Program-made: the position numbers and the translations under genes
From: Anaerolineales bacterium
GTDB lineage: Bacteria; Chloroflexota; Anaerolineae; 4572-78; J111
Direction of reading: 5' to 3'
NCBI GenBank assembly: GCA_015075185.1
Contig: JABTUW010000008.1
Coordinates: forward strand, 124,001-188,000
Length of the DNA stretch: 64,000 nt
Part shown: piece by piece, positions 6,933-13,682 of the stretch
How the letters are laid out: each line of letters opens with the position of its first letter
Position numbering within the stretch: position 1 is the first letter of the stretch
Notes under the pieces: model-generated
Told to the model about the DNA's origin: nothing
What the model saw: only the letters and a program-made list of their open reading frames with translations
Database searches by the model: none

Positions 6933-7901
6933 ATGACCCTTTTACAGACGATAGAAAAACCAAAAACCAGTCCCGTTTTTGTAACCCGGCGTCCCACCCA
7001 CCTGGGCGAAAGCCTGCTCTCGCGTATTGGCAACACCCCCCTGCTGCCGCTGCATCGCATTGCCGCCGCCGAAGGAGTTGATCCTAATGTGGTCGTTTTT
7101 GCCAAAGCGGAGTGGTTCAATGCCAGCGGCTCGGTCAAAGCACGGCCGGCGCTGTTTATGATTGAGGAAGGCGAGCGCAGCGGCCTGCTCACCCCCGATA
7201 AGACCATCATTGACGCCACCTCCGGCAATACCGGCATTGCCCTGGCCATGATTGGCGCAGTTAAGGGTTACAAAGTTACGCTGGTCATGCCGGCCAATGT
7301 CAGCAGCGAGCGCACCAGCATTCTCAAGGCCTACGGGGCGGAGCTGATCTTAACCGACCCGCTGGAAGGCATTGACCTGTCCATTCGTACCGCCGAGCGG
7401 TTAGCCGCTGAAACCCCCGACTTTTATTTCCGACCCGACCAGTACAACAACCCGGTTAACTGGCAGGCTCACTATGAGACCACCGGCGTGGAAATCTGGG
7501 ATCAGACGGGCGGCGCGGTGACTCACTTTGTAGCCGGTATCGGCACCAGCGGCACGTTGATGGGGACCGGCCGCCGCTTGAAAGAGTTTAACCCTGAAAT
7601 TGAGGTGGTAGCCGTCGAGCCGGCCGATGAGCTGGCAATTATCGAGGGCCTCAAGCATATGGAAACCAGCATTATTCCCGGCATCTATGATCCGCACTTT
7701 GCCGAGCGCAAGATGGCCGTTTACCCCAACGATGCCCATGAGATGGCTCGCCGTCTGGCTCTGGAAGAAGGCATGTTTGTCGGTTACTCGGCCGGAGCTG
7801 CGGCCTGGGCGGCCATTCAATTGGCTAAAACCCTCAGCGATGGGGTCGTGGCGACGGTCTTTCCTGATGGAGGGGAAAAGTATTTGAGCGTGGCCCGTTA
7901 A
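6933..7901 (+). CDS. cysM: Cysteine synthase, CysM-type PLP enzyme
   Basis: The 322-residue fold-type II PLP enzyme has its Schiff-base Lys69 in NASGSVKARPA, the substrate loop ATSGNTGIA (about 96-104) and the phosphate loop GIGTSGTLMGTG. Its closest pattern is the CysM group that uses a CysO thiocarboxylate, consistent with the neighbouring carrier and E1 genes. The position of mycobacterial CysM Arg220 (in EPRYGE, which reads O-phosphoserine) appears to be EPADEL here, so the acceptor (O-acetylserine or O-phosphoserine) is open. ATG 6933 is chosen for GAAGAGG 6 bases upstream; a TTG at 6930 is possible. Confidence 0.9.
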   Translation: MTLLQTIEKPKTSPVFVTRRPTHLGESLLSRIGNTPLLPLHRIAAAEGVDPNVVVFAKAEWFNASGSVKARPALFMIEEGERSGLLTPDKTIIDATSGNTGIALAMIGAVKGYKVTLVMPANVSSERTSILKAYGAELILTDPLEGIDLSIRTAERLAAETPDFYFRPDQYNNPVNWQAHYETTGVEIWDQTGGAVTHFVAGIGTSGTLMGTGRRLKEFNPEIEVVAVEPADELAIIEGLKHMETSIIPGIYDPHFAERKMAVYPNDAHEMARRLALEEGMFVGYSAGAAAWAAIQLAKTLSDGVVATVFPDGGEKYLSVAR

Positions 7902-7922
7902 AATCCTTATTTGAGGCTGTAA

Positions 7923-7983
7923 TCTCCCAAACCAATAAGCGGAAACGGAGTGCAAAATCTCTGGTTTGCCCGAAGTCGGGAGA
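7923..7983 (+). repeat. Hairpin downstream of cysM
   Basis: TCTCCC..AAACCA (7923-7934) can pair with TGGTTT (7962-7967) and GGGAGA (7978-7983), with a small inner hairpin CCCGAAGTCGGG. It may end the cys operon or be an extragenic repeat; there is no T-run. The rest of the gap to the promoter at 8063 shows nothing recognisable. Confidence 0.4.
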
Positions 7984-8062
7984 CTTCAGACTTTAATTGA
8001 AAGGTATTATCCCTGGACCTGCACGATAGGCGTAGCCAAAATCCTGCGGGTCTATTTTTTGA

Positions 8063-8090
8063 TTGACAATTGCCGGAATCAGTTTATACT
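8063..8090 (+). promoter_or_regulatory. Sigma-70 type promoter for CBS gene
   Basis: TTGACA (8063-8068), 16 bases, TATACT (8085-8090): a full -35 match and a 5 of 6 -10 match. It gives a leader of about 50 bases before the ATG at 8149. Confidence 0.8.
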
Positions 8091-8148
8091 TTCGTTACTT
8101 AATCATCGAACTGCGCCGCTTGTAGATTTTTCAGGGGGGAAAAATCCA

Positions 8149-8601
8149 ATGAACATCAAAAGTATCTTGGCGAAAAAGGGGATGAATGTCGTGACCATCG
8201 GCCCTGCCCAATCCATCAGGGAAGCGATTGCCCGGCTGGCCGAATATAATATTGGGGCGCTGGTCGCGGTGAATGAGGCCGGCTTACCAGTTGGAATTCT
8301 CTCCGAGCGGGATATTACCCGGGCGCTGGCCAAGGATGAGCAGATTTTTTCAAAATCGGTCAGTGACTTGATGACTAAAGATGTCATCACTGCACTGCCG
8401 CAGGATGATCTCCTGTCGGTGGCCAATACGATGACCGAGAAGCGAATTCGCCATCTGCCCGTGGTCGAGCGAGGCAAACTCGTCGGGATTGTCTCTATTG
8501 GCGATGTGGTCAAAGCCCAACGCGATCAGTACCAGGGCGAAGTTGACACCCTGCAAACACAAATCCTGGGCGAAAAGCCCCGATATTCTAGGGTAGATTG
8601 A
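8149..8601 (+). CDS. Two-CBS-domain protein
   Basis: The 150-residue protein consists of two CBS domains (about 8-65 and 73-130). They include GILSERDITRAL and GIVSIGDVVKA, the typical nucleotide-contact segments. Pairs of CBS domains bind adenosine nucleotides (AMP, ATP, SAM or similar) and usually regulate a partner. No catalytic domain is attached. The ATG at 8149 has CAGGGGGGA upstream and follows a good promoter, so longer upstream readings are not needed. Its stop directly abuts the start of the ferredoxin-NADP reductase, so the two genes are co-translated. A regulatory role on that enzyme is a guess. Confidence 0.92.
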   Translation: MNIKSILAKKGMNVVTIGPAQSIREAIARLAEYNIGALVAVNEAGLPVGILSERDITRALAKDEQIFSKSVSDLMTKDVITALPQDDLLSVANTMTEKRIRHLPVVERGKLVGIVSIGDVVKAQRDQYQGEVDTLQTQILGEKPRYSRVD

Positions 8602-10002
8602 ATGGTTCAACCCGGCACTGCAGCCAACCCTCTTCGTGTTGCCATTATTGGTTCTGGCCCCACCGGCTTTTATGCCGCCGACCAGTTGTTCAAGCAAGAG
8701 GGCCTTGTCGTGCAGGTTGACATGTTTGACCGCTTACCTACTCCTTACGGCCTGGTTCGTGGCGGTGTCGCTCCCGATCACCAAAAGATCAAATCAGTCA
8801 CGGCGGCCTATGATCGAACGGCGGCCCATCCCAACTTTCGCTTTTACGGCAACGTTGAATTGGGCAAGCACATTACTCTCGACGATTTGCGGGATCATTA
8901 CCACCAGATTATCTTCTGCACCGGCGCTCAAACCGACCGCAGTATGGGCATTCCTGGCGAGGAGTTGCAGGGGAGTCACGCGGCCACTGAATTTGTGGCC
9001 TGGTACAACGGCCACCCCGATTATGGTGACTGCCAGTTTGATCTGACCCAGGAACGGGCTGCCGTGGTCGGCGTGGGCAACGTAGCCGTGGACGTGGCCC
9101 GCATCTTGTGCCGCACCCCTGAAGAATTGGCGGCCACCGATATCGCCGACTATGCCCTGGCGGCGCTCAACCGCAGCAACATTAAAGAAGTTTATCTGCT
9201 GGGGCGGCGCGGCCCCGCCCAGGCTGCCTTCACTAATCCCGAAATCAAAGAATTGGGCGAGTTGGCCGGCGCTGACATCTATGTGCCCCCGGCAGAAGCG
9301 GAACTGGACGAGTTGAGCCGGGCGGAACTCCAACGCACCCAGGATCGGCTGGCTCTGAAAAAAGTGGAGATTTTGCAGGGTTTTGCCCAGCGTCCGGACG
9401 AAGACAAGCCCCGCCAACTGGTGGTGCGTTTTTTGGTGTCGCCGGTTGAGATTTTGGGCGATGAAAAAGGGCGGGTCAGGGCCATCAAGCTGGTCAAAAA
9501 TAAACTGTACGCCACCGAGGCCGGCACGCTGCGGGCCGAACCGACCGGTGAATACGAAGAGCTGCCGGTGGGCATGGTCTTTCGCTCCGTGGGTTATCGC
9601 GGCGTGCCTCTGCCGGGTGTCCCTTTTAACGATAAGTGGGGTGTCATTTTTAATAACAAAGGCCGGGTGATCAACCCCGACACCCAGCAGCCGGTGGTCG
9701 GCGAATACTGCGCCGGTTGGATCAAACGCGGCCCCAGCGGGGTCATCGGCACCAACAAGCCCGATGCCGCCGAAACTGTGACCTGCATGCTGGAAGATTT
9801 GGCCCAGGGACTAACCCTCCGGCCCAGCCAGCCCGAACCCGCTGCTATCGAGGCCCTCATCCGCCAGCGCCAGCCCCAATATGTTACTTATCAGGATTGG
9901 CTCCGCCTGAATGAGATCGAGCTGGCTAAAGGTAAAGAGTTAGGGCGGCCTCGACTTAAATTTACCCGGGTTGAAGATATGTTGGCTGCATTAGGGCGTT
10001 AG
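8602..10002 (+). CDS. fprA: FAD-dependent ferredoxin-NADP+ reductase (FprA/adrenodoxin-reductase type)
   Basis: The 466-residue flavoprotein has an FAD-binding GSGPTGFYAA near the start, PTPYGLVRGGVAPDHQKIK (hallmark of adrenodoxin/FprA reductases), an NADP-binding VVGVGNVAVDVARIL, and the C-terminal WIKRGPSGVIGTNKPDA signature. It exchanges electrons between NADPH and a ferredoxin in the cytoplasm. The start codon follows the CBS stop without a gap. The nearby Rieske ferredoxin at 4048 is a conceivable partner, but no evidence ties them together. About 120 bases with a small inverted repeat follow. Confidence 0.95.
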   Translation: MVQPGTAANPLRVAIIGSGPTGFYAADQLFKQEGLVVQVDMFDRLPTPYGLVRGGVAPDHQKIKSVTAAYDRTAAHPNFRFYGNVELGKHITLDDLRDHYHQIIFCTGAQTDRSMGIPGEELQGSHAATEFVAWYNGHPDYGDCQFDLTQERAAVVGVGNVAVDVARILCRTPEELAATDIADYALAALNRSNIKEVYLLGRRGPAQAAFTNPEIKELGELAGADIYVPPAEAELDELSRAELQRTQDRLALKKVEILQGFAQRPDEDKPRQLVVRFLVSPVEILGDEKGRVRAIKLVKNKLYATEAGTLRAEPTGEYEELPVGMVFRSVGYRGVPLPGVPFNDKWGVIFNNKGRVINPDTQQPVVGEYCAGWIKRGPSGVIGTNKPDAAETVTCMLEDLAQGLTLRPSQPEPAAIEALIRQRQPQYVTYQDWLRLNEIELAKGKELGRPRLKFTRVEDMLAALGR

Positions 10003-10057
10003 AGCAATATTTCCTTTGCGGCGCTATCTTCAGTATTGTGGATAAAACAGCTTCCCC

Positions 10058-10102
10058 AATCTCGTTCCCATACAAAGTGACGCGAAGTGTGGGAATGAGA
10101 TT
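10058..10102 (+). repeat. Inverted repeat (AATCTCGTTCCCA type)
   Basis: AATCTCGTTCCCATAC (10058-10073) faces GTGTGGGAATGAGATT (10087-10102); 14 of 16 bases pair. Hairpins with this word are common extragenic repeats in Cyanobacteria and Chloroflexota. Confidence 0.65.
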
Positions 10103-10120
10103 TTAGGCCCCTGGACGGCT

Positions 10121-11389
10121 ATGACTACTCAATTTTTAACTCCCCAAGAACTTGATCGTCTTTTAGCCGCTCCCCTATCATCAGAACCGGCCCCAGCCGG
10201 GTTAAATTCTCCCATTCTCGGGCTTTTAGCAGCGACCAAGCGGGAGTTGTTGGCCGAAATAATGACGGAGCATTATTATCCTCCTGGCGCCGTCATTTTG
10301 AAGGAAGGCGATGTCGGCGATGCCATGGGCGTTATCCGGGCGGGGCGGGTGGTGGTCGTCAAGGGTAACTTTAATTCGCCGACCATTCTCGGCTATCGAG
10401 GGGTGGGTGAAATTATCGGAGAAATGGCTCTGTTAGAGAACAAACCGCGCTCTGCCTCGGTTATCGCTATAGAAGATTTGTATCTTTTAAGAATTGGCCG
10501 TGACGATTTCCAGGCCTTGCGGGATGGCAGTTCCGACTTTGAAATGAGCATTTCCCAGGCGCTGAGTGCCCGCCTGCGTGCCGCCGACGAAGCTCGGAAC
10601 GAGAATTTATTGACCGAGAAATCTCTTTCCCGGCAGATCTCAGAATTGCAGACGGAAAAAGAGCAGTTGCTTGAATTGCAGCGGTTGCGTGAGAAAAACA
10701 GTGATTTCCTTGTGCATGATCTGCGCAGTCCACTCAGTCTTGTCGCTGGAGCCATCAACGTGCTGGAGATGGTATTACCGGAAGATATTTTGCAGGCTAA
10801 CCGGCAGATTTTTGAGGTAGCCAATATCAACTGCCAACGGCTGAAACGGATGATCGACTCCTTACTGGATATTGCCCGGCTGGAGGGTGGTGAAACGCAA
10901 TTGTGCCTGACCTTGATAAATTTGCCAGACCTGATCAAAAATGTAATGGAGAGGATGAGTGGCCTGAGGCAAAGCAAAAATCTTACCTTGAACATGGTCC
11001 TGCCGGCTGAATTACCTCTGATAAAAGCCGATGAGGAAAAAATTGATCGTGTTCTAAGCAACTTGATAGATAATGCCCTTAAATTTACTCCTAACGGAGG
11101 GCAGATTACCCTCACGGCCGAAGTTCAAGATGAACAGGTTTTGGTTAGCCTGGCCAATACCGGGCCAATAATTCCTCAGGAGGACCGAGAACGCATCTTC
11201 GATCGCTTTACTCAAATTTCTGGAACCAGCCTAAGAACGCGCGGCTCTGGATTGGGCCTGGCTTTTTGCCGTCTGGCCGTAGAAGCGCATGGCGGCCAAA
11301 TTTGGGTCGAGCCTGGCGAAGATGGTGATGGCAACCGCTTCGTGTTCAGTCTGCCTCTTTCGACTCATCCTCCTTCCTCGAAGGGTTAA
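10121..11389 (+). CDS. Cyclic-nucleotide-domain sensor histidine kinase
   Basis: The 422-residue cytoplasmic protein has a cNMP-binding (CAP-type) domain at about 35-150 with GEIIGEMALLENKPRSASV, then a coiled coil (165-190). The kinase core follows: His199 in FLVHDLRSPLS (H box), LIDNALKFTP (N box) and GSGLGLAFC (G2). The G1 box reads LANTGPII, where most kinases have DxGxG, a weakened form. There is no membrane segment or receiver domain, so the signal is likely a cytoplasmic ligand or protein. No response regulator is adjacent; the exported-protein gene after it is on the other strand. The partner is unknown. Confidence 0.93.
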   Translation: MTTQFLTPQELDRLLAAPLSSEPAPAGLNSPILGLLAATKRELLAEIMTEHYYPPGAVILKEGDVGDAMGVIRAGRVVVVKGNFNSPTILGYRGVGEIIGEMALLENKPRSASVIAIEDLYLLRIGRDDFQALRDGSSDFEMSISQALSARLRAADEARNENLLTEKSLSRQISELQTEKEQLLELQRLREKNSDFLVHDLRSPLSLVAGAINVLEMVLPEDILQANRQIFEVANINCQRLKRMIDSLLDIARLEGGETQLCLTLINLPDLIKNVMERMSGLRQSKNLTLNMVLPAELPLIKADEEKIDRVLSNLIDNALKFTPNGGQITLTAEVQDEQVLVSLANTGPIIPQEDRERIFDRFTQISGTSLRTRGSGLGLAFCRLAVEAHGGQIWVEPGEDGDGNRFVFSLPLSTHPPSSKG

Positions 11390-11395
11390 TCTCCA

Positions 11396-12655
11396 TCAAC
11401 GATTCTTAATAATAACCGGCAAGTAAGTGAAGTCAGGGGCCTGAACGATGATGTTGAAGCTCTTCTGACCGGTTAGAGTACCCCCGCTGCCCGTGTGACC
11501 TTGGTCGTTGGCGGCGACAGTAACTGTGTCTACACCCAAGAAACCGATATTGCCGCGGTAGATCAAGGCCGGGGTGAAGGCCAGCGAGGTATTGATTTGT
11601 CCCAGCGGTCCGGTCGCCACGACCGTAGGGCTGCCGTTGCCGCTGATTTGACCCGCCGTTAAACCGCCGGGCGTGGTTGTGGCCAGAGTCAAAACGCCGC
11701 TGTTGGCAGTCAGGGTCATCACGACATTTTGACCGCCTGCGTCTATATCAATCAGGCCAAGTTTGTCAATCACCAGCGGGGCATTGCCGGTAGCAGTGCG
11801 GTCGGGCAGCGCCGCGTTGGTCATGACCGAGATGTGCGACAATTTGACGATGGCTTTGGCCGAACCCGTATTATCCCCAAAGAAAATAAAATTGGGCGTT
11901 TCGTAAACATCGGGGGAACCGTTGAAAGCGGTATAATCGCGCAGACTGCCGCTCAGAATTTCGGTGCTGCCGACCGCCAGGCTGTAAGCATCGCCCAGAA
12001 CCCGCAGTTCATAGGGAACGAGGCCGGTGGTGGTGTTAAAGCTGGCGCTCTTACCGTGAGTGAAAAGCGTGTTCGAATTGGGCGGTGGTTCCGCCACGCC
12101 GCCATTCTGTGCCCAAATTTGATCAGCCCAGAAGCCGAGTTCAATTCCCCACTGACCGTCGCTGCTGATGGCAATTACGTTGAATCCTGCCCGATCGCCA
12201 ATGCCATCGCCGTTTCGATCACTTGAAGCAATCGGGTGAGCTTCGCTGATTATCTGGGCAGAAAAGCGCAGGGTGTAGCCGGTGGCGCGATTGAGTACGG
12301 GGAAGGAGGATGGGATGGGAACCAGAGGTGGAATGGCGTTAGCATAGCCCGCTTGCGTCGTTGTATTCGTAAAGGTGTTGAGCGTGGTGATACCCCCGGC
12401 CCAGGTGTTGCCCGCCTGTCCTACCGGGAGATAAAAGAAGCCCTGTGTATCCGGCGTACCGCCCAACGCGCCGTCGTACAAGACCTTGCTCACCCCCACT
12501 ATGGGCGCGTTATTGCTGGCTATCATCTGAATCCTGGCGGCATGAGCCGGATAAGGCCAAGCCTTCAGACTGGGCATCAGAATAGCAGCTAATAAAATCA
12601 AACAAATTAACAAAGCATAGCGGCGCGCACTGCCGCTAGATAGAGTCGAGGACAT
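11396..12655 (-). CDS. Exported protein of unknown function ending in a YLPV-type tail
   Basis: The 419-residue protein has an N-terminal signal peptide (basic start, hydrophobic 13-30, AHA cleavage near 39). A region at about 60-290 resembles the lectin-like choice-of-anchor domains (TLRFSAQIISEAH, WGIELGFWADQIW). A second beta-rich part with cadherin-like spacing (IDIDAGGQNVVMTL..., VDTVTVAANDQG) follows. The C-terminus DFTYLPVIIKNR resembles the short hydrophobic YLP(L/V)(I/V) tails on many Chloroflexota secreted proteins. AGGAGAAGTA precedes the ATG. It is convergent with the histidine kinase, 6 bases apart. No enzymatic motif is seen. Confidence 0.75.
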   Translation of the reverse strand: MSSTLSSGSARRYALLICLILLAAILMPSLKAWPYPAHAARIQMIASNNAPIVGVSKVLYDGALGGTPDTQGFFYLPVGQAGNTWAGGITTLNTFTNTTTQAGYANAIPPLVPIPSSFPVLNRATGYTLRFSAQIISEAHPIASSDRNGDGIGDRAGFNVIAISSDGQWGIELGFWADQIWAQNGGVAEPPPNSNTLFTHGKSASFNTTTGLVPYELRVLGDAYSLAVGSTEILSGSLRDYTAFNGSPDVYETPNFIFFGDNTGSAKAIVKLSHISVMTNAALPDRTATGNAPLVIDKLGLIDIDAGGQNVVMTLTANSGVLTLATTTPGGLTAGQISGNGSPTVVATGPLGQINTSLAFTPALIYRGNIGFLGVDTVTVAANDQGHTGSGGTLTGQKSFNIIVQAPDFTYLPVIIKNR

Positions 12656-12683
12656 TACTTCTCCTGCCAGATTTGTAAAGGCG

Positions 12684-12717
12684 CATGCTATAATAGCATG
12701 TCAAAGTTTGAACTTTG
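12684..12717. promoter_or_regulatory. Tandem palindromes in a divergent promoter region
   Basis: CATGCTATAATAGCATG (12684-12700) is a palindrome that contains a TATAAT -10 box. CAAAGTTTGAACTTTG (12702-12717) is a second palindrome directly after it. They lie between the divergent exported-protein and MBL genes and could be operator sites; no regulator is indicated. Confidence 0.4.
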
Positions 12718-12744
12718 TTTGAGTCCTGAACCCTTGAACAGGCA

Positions 12745-13599
12745 ATGACCATAGAACATGACTTGACCCAAATCTTTCCAGGTGTTTGGCGGCTCGTCGC
12801 CCCCAACCCCTCGCCGATGACCGGGCCGGGGACGAATACCTACCTGGTCGGCGGGCGGCGGCTGGCGATTATTGATCCCGGCCCCGAAGACGAAACTCAC
12901 CGGGAAAGCATTATCGCCGCTCTGCAAACCCTCCAGGCCGAAGCGGAGGCGATTGTCGTCACCCATCACCACTCCGACCACAGCGGCGGAGCGCCCGCCC
13001 TGGCCCACCGGCTGAACGTCCCGCTCCTCAGCTTCGACGATCCTCTCCAGCATGAGGACATTATCAGCCCTGTTTCGTCGCCCCTTCATGACCGGCGGGT
13101 GCCGGAGGATTCATCCTTCATACCCAAAGGGCACGATGTCCCTCATTACCTGCCCTCGCCAGAGGGTTCATCCTTAACCGTCCTCCACACCCCCGGCCAC
13201 ATCTATGCCCACCTCTGCCTCTGGCTGGCCGAGTCGCGACTGCTCTTTGCCGGGGATTTGGTCGCCGGGGAAGGCACGGTCCTGATCATTCCGCCGGATG
13301 GGGATATGGCAGCTTATCTTGAGTCGTTGCGGGCAATGCTGGCTCTGGCCCCGGCGGCGATCCTGCCCGGTCACGGCCCGGTCATCCCCGACCCTGCTCA
13401 TCTGCTGCAAGCGTACCTCGACCACCGGCTGCAGCGCGAGCAGCAGGTTCTTCACTGGCTGGCCCAGGGCTGCACCACCGCCGCCGAGATCGCCGCCCGG
13501 ATTTACGCCGACCGGCCCGAAGCGTTGGGCATCGCCACCCTGCAAGTCGAGGCGCATCTGGAGAAGCTGCGCAGAGAAGGAAAGAATTGTGAATGGTGA
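12745..13599 (+). CDS. MBL-fold metallo-hydrolase (LACTB2-like)
   Basis: The 284-residue metallo-beta-lactamase-fold hydrolase has the metal motif THHHSDHSGG (about 72-81), HTPGH, FAGDLV and PGHGPVI, plus a C-terminal winged-helix-like region (about 225-280) as in LACTB2-type enzymes. Substrates of this group range from RNA to small esters, so function is not assigned. About 25 residues at 115-140 (HDRRVPEDSSFIPKGHDVPH and neighbours) have no counterpart that I recognise and are encoded by a repeat-like stretch. The final residues (KNCEW) and the stop lie in an intergenic repeat. The ribosome binding site (AGG) is weak. Confidence 0.88.
   Translation: MTIEHDLTQIFPGVWRLVAPNPSPMTGPGTNTYLVGGRRLAIIDPGPEDETHRESIIAALQTLQAEAEAIVVTHHHSDHSGGAPALAHRLNVPLLSFDDPLQHEDIISPVSSPLHDRRVPEDSSFIPKGHDVPHYLPSPEGSSLTVLHTPGHIYAHLCLWLAESRLLFAGDLVAGEGTVLIIPPDGDMAAYLESLRAMLALAPAAILPGHGPVIPDPAHLLQAYLDHRLQREQQVLHWLAQGCTTAAEIAARIYADRPEALGIATLQVEAHLEKLRREGKNCEW
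13105..13176 (+). repeat. Possible repeat insertion inside the MBL gene
   Basis: GAGGATTCATCCTTCAT at the left and GAGGGTTCATCCTTA at the right form a direct repeat bounding about 70 bases, with short complementary words between. It codes for a loop unlike the rest of the enzyme. This is the weakest of the four in-gene candidates. Confidence 0.35.
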
Positions 13600-13680
13600 A
13601 TTGTCAATTATTAATTGTTAACGAACTATCATAGGCCATTCACAATTCACAATTCATTATTCATCATTCACAACTAATTG
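13584..13680 (+). repeat. Degenerate-repeat hairpin (GAATTGTGAATGG words)
   Basis: The left arm has GAATTGTGAATGGTGAATTG words, the right arm the complement CATTCACAATTCACAATTCA. It spans the MBL stop codon and ends next to the PBP stop on the other strand. Confidence 0.7.
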
Positions 13681-13682
13681 GC

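Noticed and set aside
6867..6935. Short frame before cysM as a further leader peptide
   Set aside because: It has no Cys codons and no terminator or alternative hairpins follow it.
7966..8148. Upstream extension of the CBS protein
   Set aside because: The extension lacks family similarity and contains a full -35/-10 promoter; ATG 8149 with GGGGGGA fits.
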